DNA of 64,000 nt, from positions 7,007,806 through 7,071,805 of the forward strand of contig NW_024037058.1 of assembly GCF_015706575.1 (NCBI RefSeq). Reading direction: 5' to 3'. The notes beneath the pieces were generated by a model. The model was not told the origin of the DNA. It did not search any database and saw only the letters and a program-made list of their open reading frames with translations. Shown here piece by piece: positions 15,401 through 23,799 of the stretch. A program made the translations under genes and the position numbers. Within the stretch, counting starts at the first letter, position 1. Each line of letters starts with the position of its first letter. This stretch comes from Patiria miniata (Eukaryota; Echinodermata; Asteroidea; Valvatida; Asterinidae).

Positions 15401-15975
15401 ATTTGTGAGTGGATACTTCTAAAGCACTTTTCTCATTTTTTTGTAATGGCAACACTATGAATAAACTACACCATTAGAACGATCCGAAAACACTCTTTCA
15501 GCTGGTATATGGTTGATGTATGGGCGGCCAAACATGTCAAAATGCCGCTTTTCTGAAAAGTAGTGAATATATCTGTGTTGAGGGTGTTCTGTGTGGTTTC
15601 CTGGTTGACTAAAGTCGCCCATGGGAACCAGCAGGGGGGTTCTTCTTGTCGACAAAAGTCGCCCATGGTAAGGAAAGGAGTAAACAAGATTCAGAAGGAA
15701 TAAAGTTCAGACTTTACTCAACGTACCGTCATCAGAGTTGTCCCTGAATGGATTGAAGTCGTCCTCGTCATTGGAGGACCCCTTGGAGGACACATCGTCA
15801 TCGTCGCTGTCGCTGTCACTGTCACTGGAGGACAGTAAGATGACGTCGCTGTCGTCACTCTCGCCCGTGTTGTTGCTGTTGCTATTGCTGTTGCCGTTGA
15901 TGGGACTGTTCTCTCGGCTGTCCTCTTCCCACCAGTGCTTGGGCTGCTTGGACTTGAGGCCGTTGGTCAGTTTGT
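488..15975 (-). CDS. SBNO: Strawberry notch homolog (SBNO), C-terminal half, 12 exons, partial
   Basis: Nuclear DExD/H-helicase-like transcriptional co-regulator (Notch/Hippo contexts in flies). Exons in transcript order: 15975-15727, 12519-12322, 11047-10887, 9968-9837, 8231-8096, 6749-6637, 6152-6081, 5349-5250, 3960-3886, 2862-2716, 1406-1306, 580-488. All junction phases agree, giving about 525 residues. The first exon is Ser/Asp/Asn-rich (acidic linker); the second carries a Lys run. Then come the family hallmarks: [77 protein letters not shown] and [21 protein letters not shown] (helicase C-terminal domain). These lead into [17 protein letters not shown] and a trailing region ending [14 protein letters not shown]. 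The end of the protein lies beyond the left edge (last donor at 487). The first visible exon needs an upstream exon ending in phase 1. The N-terminal ATPase half is not recognised anywhere in the window. SBNO1 and SBNO2 cannot be told apart; invertebrates usually have one gene. Confidence 0.93.
735..1130. repeat. Dispersed repeat, inverted relative to copies at 43320-43640 and 46300-46480
   Basis: Shares ACTGCGTCTTGACCTCG and CATTCAGCAGGCGC (as complements) with the two regions inside and beside TUFM. Contains a TGATGTCAC string matching TGACGTCA in the others. Family unknown. Confidence 0.5.
1508..1918. mobile_element. TA-flanked Tigger/pogo-like MITE, copy 1
   Basis: TA dinucleotides at 1506-1507 and 1919-1920 flank ends CAGTGGAACG and CGTTTCACTG. 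Sub-terminal GGTATAGCG words are repeated. It is non-coding, 411 bp, in an SBNO intron. A TA target and CAGT ends are typical of Tc1/mariner-pogo relatives. Confidence 0.82.
2385..2660. repeat. Dispersed repeat with tRNA-like elements
   Basis: Text such as GAGCACAAGCACCATGTTCC is shared with 14890-14985. Probably a SINE-derived family. Confidence 0.5.
3080..3478. repeat. About 99-bp tandem repeat, four copies, derived from a dispersed repeat
   Basis: Units contain AAGTGGGGTGAAGTGGCTTG, CACAACATATGGCC and a tRNA-like TTCGAACCC string. The same text, single copy, follows CTCCTGGGTGGAGAGAGGCA near 3070 and near 14850. Confidence 0.88.
4686..5200. mobile_element. TTAA-flanked MITE, family 1, uninterrupted copy (515 bp)
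   Basis: Flanked by TTAA at 4682-4685 and 5201-5204. The inverted ends read AGGGAATATACATCATTTGC on the left and AGGGAAAATACAACATTTGC on the right complement (18 of 20). It contains an inner palindrome around 5010-5040 and a section with GTCTGGTTCCCTGAC and its complement. It lies in an SBNO intron. The TTAA target suggests mobilisation by a piggyBac-like transposase, although the ends lack the usual CCC. Confidence 0.88.
5563..6076. mobile_element. PIF/Harbinger-type MITE abutting an SBNO splice donor (514 bp)
   Basis: TTA at 5560-5562 and 6077-6079; inverted ends about 42 bp long begin GGGCCCATGACCATTCAGCC (left) and GGGACCGTGACCATTCAGCC (right complement). A 3-bp TTA target with GGG ends fits PIF/Harbinger. 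The right TTA is part of the SBNO donor: the exon ends at 6081, GTAA spans 6080-6077, and the element begins at 6076. Confidence 0.87.
7905..8035 (+). repeat. SINE fragment related to the one at 11124
   Basis: GTTGAGTGGTTAAGCCCAG resembles an A box and the downstream tail matches the 11190-11240 copy. The B box is degenerate. Confidence 0.4.
8407..8896. repeat. 54-bp minisatellite, nine copies
   Basis: The unit begins CATGAAGTACGCACCACTTC. Copies differ mainly at one A/G site (GAGCTAAAGC or GAGCTGAAGC). Because 54 is divisible by 3 the array is open in several frames, but it lies in an SBNO intron and is not expected to be coding. Confidence 0.95.
10214..10960 (-). repeat. Six tandem copies of the 3' end of an SBNO exon with its splice donor
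   Basis: The coding exon 10887-11047 ends [16 protein letters not shown] then GTAAAG. About 67 bp of this exon end plus 67 bp of intron is repeated downstream. Donor-equivalent ends fall at 10753, 10619, 10485, 10351 and 10214, a period of 134 bp (137 for the last). The extra copies have no 3' splice site, and 134 is not a multiple of 3. The last copy has GCTGTG in place of GCCGAG at its donor. Confidence 0.93.
11124..11245 (+). repeat. tRNA-derived SINE fragment
   Basis: A-box-like GGTGGTAAAGTGG and B-box-like GAGTTTGAGTCTC at tRNA spacing, followed by AAGCTTGCAAGTTTTTCAGA. The tail text also occurs near 7965-8030 (GCTTGTGAATTTTCTTGCAA). Confidence 0.55.
11712..12222. mobile_element. TTAA-flanked MITE with AGCTATAGTCCATC ends (511 bp)
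   Basis: TTAA at 11708-11711 and 12223-12226 with perfect inverted ends AGCTATAGTCCATC. Near its centre is a perfect 24-bp palindrome (ACGGTGCGTCTTAAGACGCA and complement, about 11873-11896). It lies inside the GC-AG intron of SBNO. Confidence 0.86.
12602..13882. mobile_element. TA-flanked element with CAGTAAA ends (1.28 kb), second TTAA element nested inside
   Basis: TA at 12600-12601 and 13883-13884. Both ends read CAGTAAA followed by AACTC, GGC and AAGTCG (right end as complement). The words GACTTAC and CGACTTA recur inside, possibly transposase-binding sites. No transposase frame is visible, so the element is non-autonomous. Confidence 0.72.
12779..13284. mobile_element. TTAA-flanked CCCTAAC element (506 bp), nested in the CAGTAAA element
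   Basis: TTAA at 12775-12778 and 13285-13288, with ends CCCTAAC and GTTAGGG. TTAA plus CCC ends is the piggyBac pattern. Inner text repeats a CAACAG…GTTTGGCAGG…GGTACC theme. Related text occurs near 6430-6610, 35870-36060, 49049-49256 and 50020-50200. Confidence 0.75.
14692..14985. repeat. Dispersed repeat (TATAGCGCTTTATACC … GGGTGGAGAGAGGCAA)
   Basis: Shares its second half with 2540-2640 and 3065-3120. Contains TTTGAACCCACG, a B-box-like string. SINE-like, in an SBNO intron. Confidence 0.5.
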
Positions 15976-16154
15976 CTGGAGGAAAAAGACAAAGACCAAA
16001 AGATGTTCAAGACTTTGAAGATGATGCCATCTGCACCTGTTAGCTTCTGTACAAACGCCTGGTGTGGCTATCCCGTACAGTTAGCACAATGCAAGGAGTC
16101 AGCGCAAACTAGTTTTTTAGTACATTTATGTAGATCAGCCAGTTCAATATTTAA

Positions 16155-16640
16155 AGAGGTTGTGGAATGCTCGAAGACATTACCGTCATTTTTGGGGTAT
16201 ATGTAGCCTAAGGTGTTATGAAATAAAAACGACTATTGTTTCTGTCATGAAATGAGTACAAAGGGTACTTTTGAGAGCTATTTTTCAGGTCCTGTTTCGA
16301 CCCGAACGTGCAATTTGTGTAAAAGTCGTCGTTGCGGCCAGCAAACAAAACACAGTAAATCGTGAGGTAATAAACAGGACTCGTTTATGCTACTCTACAT
16401 CGGGAGTCCTGTTTATTACGTCACGATTTCCTGTTTTTTATTTGCTGCCCGCAACGACGACTTTTACACAAATTGCACGTTCGGGTCGAAACAGGCATGA
16501 GAGGACTTGAAAAACAGCTCTCAAAAATACCTTTTGTACTCATTTTATGACAGAAACAATAGTCATTTTTATTTCATCACACCTTAGGCTACATATACCC
16601 GAAAAATGACGAAAATGTCTTTGAGCATTCCACAACCTCT
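16155..16640. mobile_element. TTAA-flanked foldback element, 486-bp near-perfect hairpin
   Basis: TTAA at 16151-16154 and 16641-16644; ends AGAGGTTGTGGAATGCTC and complement. The two arms, about 225 bp each, match almost throughout around a short AT-rich centre near 16385-16400. Each arm contains CGACCCGAACGTGCAATTTG or its complement. Non-coding. Confidence 0.88.
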
Positions 16641-17936
16641 TTAATAGGTGGTTCTTGAAGTTGTCTATAAACGTTGGGGCACAACGGGCCACCTCGGGTA
16701 GCAAATTCCAAGCAGGAAGTGTTTTGGGGTACAAGGACTTGCTGAGATGTGCTTGTTAATAGATTTCCCAGTACTTTGACATGTTTTTGGCCTTAGTTGG
16801 TTGTGGTCAATGAGATGATGAGTGACGTTGCTGGGCATGCGGCCGTGGGGTGTCTTTGTAGATGAGGTGTGAACGAGCTCTTGTATGTCTGTTTTCAAGG
16901 GTGTCCCACTCTAGTTGAGTGAGCATTTATTGCATAAAAACACCTTCCTTTTGGGTGGTCTAGTCACTTTGGGTCTGAGCAATGCCATGCATTGGTGCAC
17001 ACTTTTTACATTTCAGCCATTTCTGACGCATATACATACAGGGTGAGGCAAAAAGTGACCCAGAGTAAGAGTTTGTTTTTGTCAAAAAGCAATCAAATTT
17101 GATACATCAATGAAGCATGTGTTAAAAGAGCATGTTCTTGCACTCAACTGAAGGAAAAAAGAATTACTGAAATTGATCCATGCTATCAGCAGTTATGCAA
17201 ATAAAAAGAACCTATTTTTATAGCTGTCCATGGAATGCCATTGGAAGCTAATGAGCTGAGTGAGAATTGGCCTATCGCCGTTTGCGAGTTAGCCACGTCC
17301 CTTAGACAACACTATGGAATTTTGTATGTTTATTTTCGTTTGTCTCAGATTTTGCGCGTTCCATGTCCACTTGTGTATCAGGTAATTGGACAATATTTCA
17401 CAAGCTGTGTTGACACGATCCCACCGCGATAGGTTAATTACAAATTACACACAGGCTTTCAAAAACAAACAAGTTTTAATCGTTTGAGTCAAGACTACAT
17501 GTAAAACATTATTTTTACTGTCAGACTTTGTGTTTTGAATATGAGGAGCATGTCAACTCTTGGTTTTTTTTCTCTGAAATATTGATGGCGATTTTTGTCT
17601 TGTTTTCCTTTGCAAGTTTTCGTTCGATCATGGAGGTGGGAAAACGACCATGTCTCATTGTATTTAATGGGAGTTCATAAGTTCGTAGAACGGTAAACTA
17701 TCAGGGGTAGACAGCTGCTTTTTTTTAATTTTTATTTAAGTAAACATAACTTGGGAAATAAATAAAGTATGCAAATTACGGGACAAAAAGGGGACCTTTT
17801 TTGGACTTACCCTCTACCAGAAGAAGAAAGACAGAATATGAGGGGTTTTAAATCTAATAACTGGAAATTTAGAATACTGTGCCAGTGTGGATCACATCTG
17901 AGCATGAATGCATAATGAAAATGGCACCTCAAAATA

Positions 17937-18000
17937 TGGGTTGCTGTGGTCCAATGGTTACGGTGTTCGACTAGTGTGCCGTGGAACATGGGTTCAAATC
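17937..18000 (+). repeat. tRNA-like head of a SINE, cut by the scaffold gap
   Basis: TGGTCCAATGG (A box) and GGTTCAAATC (B box) at tRNA spacing, but the cloverleaf is poor. The sequence ends in the N run. Confidence 0.5.
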
Positions 18001-18500
18001 NNNNNNNNNNNNNNNNNNNNNNNNNNNNNNNNNNNNNNNNNNNNNNNNNNNNNNNNNNNNNNNNNNNNNNNNNNNNNNNNNNNNNNNNNNNNNNNNNNNN
18101 NNNNNNNNNNNNNNNNNNNNNNNNNNNNNNNNNNNNNNNNNNNNNNNNNNNNNNNNNNNNNNNNNNNNNNNNNNNNNNNNNNNNNNNNNNNNNNNNNNNN
18201 NNNNNNNNNNNNNNNNNNNNNNNNNNNNNNNNNNNNNNNNNNNNNNNNNNNNNNNNNNNNNNNNNNNNNNNNNNNNNNNNNNNNNNNNNNNNNNNNNNNN
18301 NNNNNNNNNNNNNNNNNNNNNNNNNNNNNNNNNNNNNNNNNNNNNNNNNNNNNNNNNNNNNNNNNNNNNNNNNNNNNNNNNNNNNNNNNNNNNNNNNNNN
18401 NNNNNNNNNNNNNNNNNNNNNNNNNNNNNNNNNNNNNNNNNNNNNNNNNNNNNNNNNNNNNNNNNNNNNNNNNNNNNNNNNNNNNNNNNNNNNNNNNNNN
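18001..18500. other. Scaffold gap, 500 N
   Basis: Exactly 500 N, a conventional size, so the true distance is unknown and continuity across it is not proven. Confidence 0.99.
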
Positions 18501-18861
18501 CAAGAATAGTGTTAATAAGTCGATTTCAATACAAGTCACCAAAATTACTCACTCTAAAAAAGGAGTGTATGTATTGTTGTCCACGGTCTATGTATAAATT
18601 TGGTGTATCGTAGTTCAACCCACTGCAAGCTCCGAGTTCAGTCGAGCGGACAAACGAGCTCTACATGAACATTTCAGAAACGAAACACATTGCATTTGCA
18701 AACAGTTTTTGGCACTAAAATTATGTTTAAAGGTCAATCCAATACCATTAAATTGAATTTTCAATATATGCTCGACAAGTATAGCTGAACATTGCTGTCA
18801 AACTTAGATTTCCTTCTTTTTGCACCCGGCCCTCAACAGCATCCTAAATGAATGGACTCAC

Positions 18862-18945
18862 CCTGAACACGTACTAACTTGAATAAAATATTACACTGGC
18901 TGGGTTTCTGTGCCACGAGAATTAGTATCTTGGCTCTTGGTACAG
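18862..18945 (-). other. Possible upstream exon, phase-compatible with SBNO
   Basis: TTTTCACAG acceptor at 18946, open phase-1 stretch AVPRAKILILVAQKPSQCNI and onward, donor GGTGAGT with exon end at 18862. It would join in frame to the SBNO exon at 15975. The peptide does not resemble SBNO and the scaffold gap lies between, so it may belong to another transcript. Confidence 0.25.
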
Positions 18946-19451
18946 CTGTGAAAACAAATAATATGAATATGGGTATGATGTCAATACACGGGCTACATTA
19001 ATTAATTGACTTAATTACAATAAAAACTTGCCAACAAGGCTTTCATAACAAAATCGTGCGTAATTACGTAAACTAATAATAACACTAGAAATGAGTGTTT
19101 GTATGACAAACACAGGGATCTTGGTTTATTGCAGCCTTTTAGTCAAGGCCCACGCGGCTACCCAGATACTGATCACACCCGGACCCCCGGGCACGTAAAA
19201 CCCCCTCGCATACGTGCCGGTGTCATATGAAAATCCATTATACATGTTTCATTTATTGTGACTGGTCCGCGGTACAAGTTATACACTTTACCTATAGCTT
19301 TACAAAATGTTTCAAAGTTTCAGTCTGCTAAAGCGGAGTACGGTAATTGCCCCTTAAGTGACTCCGACTCGAAGGCTATGGTAAACGAAACACCAAAGCC
19401 GCAACTGACGGCCTCGGACCTAAGTACCACTCCGAACTAAGAATTACTCAC

Positions 19452-19652
19452 TTCAGTCCACGTATCCAGATCACGGGCCTCGGACAATTGCAACTTGACT
19501 TCACGCAACTCGAGCGAATTTACCAACACAAATTGGCACTTCGATAACTCGTACTGTACTACTACCACGAAACTGTGATGCTCTGAACTTTCTCCAGCCT
19601 GAATCGCACACGAACTATGTTTTGTTTTACTCCGCGCACAGCTTTTTATACC
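19452..19652 (-). promoter_or_regulatory. TATA box and possible non-coding first exon, minus strand
   Basis: GGTATAAAAAGC at 19652-19641 is a good TATA box. About 30 bp downstream begins a stretch without any ATG, ending CTGAA then GTGAGT (exon end at 19452). The flanking DNA is richer in CpG than its surroundings. It could start the transcript that includes 18862-18945. Confidence 0.35.
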
Positions 19653-19699
19653 GTTGACCCGGCAGCCGCAAAGCGTCGGTTCGTTAGTGTGACGTCATC

Positions 19700-21060
19700 T
19701 CAATTCATCCATGCGTACTTCACACGGTGTAGCATTGCACAGCACGAATGGAACCGGAAGTTAATGTAACTCGAGCACGCTATCCCTGGGGATCCGGGAG
19801 TGGGGAATGTGTGCACTTACAACCGATCAAGCTAAAGTGCAATGCCAAATATACCCGCTGACATTGTGCAGTAGGTCGCGCACAGTTTGTAAAGGGGCAG
19901 TCGCTATAAAAGAATTACTAGAAAAACTGATAAACTAGTTATGGTTTATAACATGGAAGTGCAGTGGATTTGCAAGTATTTCTTTTGGGTGTACTGACAA
20001 TAAACGAAACTGTTTTAAAATGAAACTGTATCGAGTTTCAAAAAAAAAACCCCACCACATCCACATAAGGCAACACGACCTGATGAAGAAACTTTCATTT
20101 TTGATCTTTCCAGGTGTTATACAGGAAGCGGAAGCTCATAGCTGGATGTGGTACACAAAGCCGGGGACTAAATCCTCAATTCATAGATTTTCAGAATGCT
20201 GGAAGCTGGTGGGTGGTCAGGGGTTGCCTTTGTGCACCTGTTACGCTGAAGATCCTGTTTCTATTCTCTGAACTACGTCTATCATCATTATCAGGTACTT
20301 TTGAGGGACTTCCCCATCAGTTAAACACAAATATATTTTGCTATATGATAATCTAAAATCTTACTAAATTATTTAAGTTTAAAATTATTCATAGATTTGC
20401 GCAAATTCCATATCAATATAAGACCTGTTCCTATATGAAACCAGGACAAAGTTGCCGGGGAGAAATATATTTTCACATTTCCAGCTCATCACCTTTCAAA
20501 TGATATACAATTTTTTATGGTAACCTTAAAACCTTCACGGATACATTTGTTATCAGATTCACTTCATTTTTTGAAAAATGTAACGGTGAATGGTTTATGT
20601 TATGCATCAAAAATCTGTCGACAAAACCAATTGGAACAATCTTATGCTGTTTGCAGGAAAAGTACTTTTGCTACTTTGTCCAGGTTTCGAAGGAACGGGT
20701 CCCATGTGTTTAAATCAATTATCAGCTAGCTTTTGTGGAAATAGAGCAGGGTATTTATATGAACGGAACTTGTAAAACATGAGAGGTGTCCTTAACTGCA
20801 CAATCACCAGTAGTTGGGACCATAATCAGGGCGTACTAACAGGTGGGTGCTTTAATGAACAGTGAACACCGAAAAACAATGCACACACCTATTTCGACGG
20901 GTAACCCCGGCTGTAATGCACACGACACGACATGAAAAATCGCCCATTTCGGACGGATGTCATCCAAGCCCGCTGGAACTTTTGCCAGGGGTGCTGGCAT
21001 TTCTAAAGAAGGACTCATAATGCGAGTGCGGAGCGCGAAGCCTTTTTTTTTACGGGGTCC
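19700..21060. other. No gene recognised
   Basis: AT-rich DNA with short ORFs only; none has a recognisable domain, and no clear exon with both splice sites was found. Confidence 0.5.
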
Positions 21061-21064
21061 GCTC

Positions 21065-21240
21065 ATTTCGGATTTATGACATGAGGCGTCGGACTTATAT
21101 GAGGCATAAAATGTATTTATTCCGCCTCATAGGTCCGACGCCGCATAGCTCCGATGCCACATAAGTCCGAAACAGCGTTTGTCCATTGTCGGACTTATGA
21201 GGCGTCGGACCTACGAGGCGTCGGACTTATGATACCCCTT
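21065..21240. repeat. GTCGGACTTATGAGGC-type imperfect direct and inverted repeats
   Basis: GCGTCGGACTTAT and its complement recur about eight times in both orientations, forming several possible hairpins. No coding sense. Confidence 0.6.
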
Positions 21241-23270
21241 TTTACGTACCGTACAGCGTGGGTTCCGGGGCCGGTCGCTAATTAGGGGCCCTAAACATGT
21301 TTGATTCCGGATGCTCACAGTGGGGCAATCTGAGGTATATTACTGGCCACTTTCAAATACTTTTATTTCATTTTAACCTTGTACTGTTTTTACACGAACG
21401 CGCGTCCGTACTATTTTTCATAGTCGCATTTTTCTGTTCGGTTTTATGCCTTTATATGTCAACACAGTACTTTTCCATAGTGTCTGAATATATTCCGATC
21501 CCAGCATGTCGATTGTTTATTTGGCCATCGATGTCTATTGATTGTTTACCCCCCCCCAAAAAAAAGGATTTCTTTTTCATAAAGGAAAATGAATATAAAG
21601 AAAACAAGACAAATTTATGAATGACATCATGTTGTATTCATCACTTCAGTAATTCATAAAAGTTTAGAAATTATGGTGAAAAAGCTTCAAGGATGCAATA
21701 AAAACTATGGCAACTAAGATTTATGAAGTAAATGTCAATAAAAAAATCTGAACATGTGGAAAGACAGAGAATTTGGAAATATTCAAAATTAGACGCGTGC
21801 AGTTTAGAGATTACATTTACATGATCAAAACGGGTTTTGTTTTAGCCGTAGTGTTCTTTTGAAATGTCCAGTTCAGTCATTCATCTGACAGTTATCGCAG
21901 GTTGCCGTGGTGGTTTTTCTGCTGATGCAGTGCCGTGTGCAAGCAAACAAAAAACCCAGACCTCAAAGGCCCTTTTATGTATACAAAGTAATGGGAGACT
22001 CTTGGGGCAGCACTTTGCTTTGCAAAAAGCTGGGTCACCGGTTCAACCAGGGTTCAAGCGGCACTTACCATGTTATTTGGCTTGCTTTGAACTAGGAATA
22101 CATGTAATATGTGATTTTTTTAACGCAGAATGAAAAGGTAATTGCTTTTTTTTTTTACGGCGAAGCGACTACGAAAAATAGTACAGTGGCACATCGGATG
22201 GTTAAACTATAGTTAGGCCTACTGTTATAAATTTTTTACTTTACTCAAAAGTCGAGATCCCTGGAATTTTATCTCAAGTTTGTATCTGTGACGTTATCAG
22301 TGTAAATAAAATGTATACTGTTAAACTACAAGGAATGAAACAATAAATCAAATAAAATCACCAGAATAAAGAGGTACAATGACAGGTACAGGCGATTGAG
22401 AATACACATGCACTTATTACCCAACATTAGCATAAAAACTGACTGGTAAAATAGTATAACTCGGACAAAACCTATAGTAGGCCTATATTGGTTATTTAAA
22501 AGCGTTGAAAAGAATGCCATGATGCGGCTCAACTTCTTTTGTACGACACCCCGCATGTAACCGCTGGACTTTCAGTTAGGTTTGTGAAACATTGTTTAAA
22601 TTACCATAGTCTGGTTCCCTGATCTGACAATTCACAGAGGTCGTAATTGTATGTCTGGTAGCCACCACCAAGGTTAAATATAAACATGACAGGCTTTTTT
22701 CTCAAAGCTCAGCTTCGTTTCAGGTTTAGCTTTATTATTAAAAGCTTATTATGTCCCGAACAAGTAAAATATATATATATAATCACTTTGTGCTTTCTAT
22801 ATCATAGTGTGATTTTCCTTAAAAAAACGATGACTGCTGTTGAGCTGGAACCTAAAAGTTACCCCTTACTGTTTAAAAGGTCACAAATGGGCAAAGTTTC
22901 CTTCCACTTCCCCTACTTTTAACAAACCAATGGGTCACTTGACCAATATTGAACCAAGTAACAGCATCGCTTAGAATGCATATTTCCATAGGAGGGACCC
23001 AAGTAGCACGCGAAGCGGAGACATGGAGACGAAGCTGAGTTTTAGAATACCACCCAGCTAGGAAACTGTTGTCAGGTTGAAAATACACATACTACGTACT
23101 ACGTGTTAAGAAAATATCATACTTTTGATCGTAATTACTCTGTTGTTTGCCTTTTTGAATTAAACCAAAATTTCAGATCGTGTTTACAATTAAGGCATGA
23201 CAAATTGCAGGGAACAATTTTCATCAGCTTTGTGCAGGAGGGTGAGATTTAAACGCCATACGAAACAAAA
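21241..23270. other. No gene recognised
   Basis: Short unrelated ORFs, a CTGGTTCCCTGA string near 22611 shared with the family 1 MITE, and an (AT)n run near 22770. Nothing coding is supported. Confidence 0.5.
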
Positions 23271-23337
23271 TAGGCCTACTCACTTTCAGAATCTGCCACT
23301 TTCGACTTTGCGTCCTCGATGTCCATACAGCGCTGGA

Positions 23338-23485
23338 AAGGTGGCTGAAGTGCTACTGCGGAAAGCTTCTGAAGGAATGGATCATCCCTGATGTCACCTC
23401 CTTGCTTGTCCTCGATCGTTTTCCATGACATCGGGTGATCCTGCATTCCTTCAGAAGCTTTCGGCCGCAGCACGCGGCTTCCGCC
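23338..23485. repeat. Hairpin with about 55-bp arms
   Basis: CTGCGGAAAGCTTCTGAAGG near 23357 pairs with CCTTCAGAAGCTTTCGGCCG near 23448; GGATCATCCCTGATGTCA pairs with TGACATCGGGTGATCC. An open minus-strand frame crosses it but resembles nothing I know. Confidence 0.6.
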
Positions 23486-23799
23486 ACCGTGTGAGTAAAA
23501 AAAAAAGCGCATCCCAATTGGCAGGACCATTTTTTGAATGAAATTTTGCCTGTAGCACTTTCAAAATCTAGCATATGAAAGCCCAATCAATGAGCTTTCT
23601 TTAAGTACCAGAATCATTCAAATCACTGATGTACTTTTCAAGTTATGGCATTTTGAACACAAACACAGTTCTAAAGTTCTGTCTACGGATCACGAAACAG
23701 GTACGTATTCTTTCAGCAAAACTTAAACATGCTGAGAATTCTGTTCTATTTGCTGAAAGAACACGTACATGTACAAATGGCTGTTAATAAATGTTAACC

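Noticed and set aside
17030..17110. A mariner-type end (CAGGGTGAGGCAAAAAGTGA after TA)
   Set aside because: The string resembles mariner ends but I could not find the matching other end, so no element is called.
17937..18000. A functional tRNA gene
   Set aside because: A and B boxes are present but the cloverleaf is incomplete and the copy runs into the gap; a SINE head is more likely.
17908..18613. Long ORFs across the N run
   Set aside because: They consist almost entirely of unknown residues from the scaffold gap.
23276..23530. Exon of 60-80 codons on the minus strand
   Set aside because: It spans the arms of a hairpin, has no recognisable domain, and lacks a convincing acceptor.
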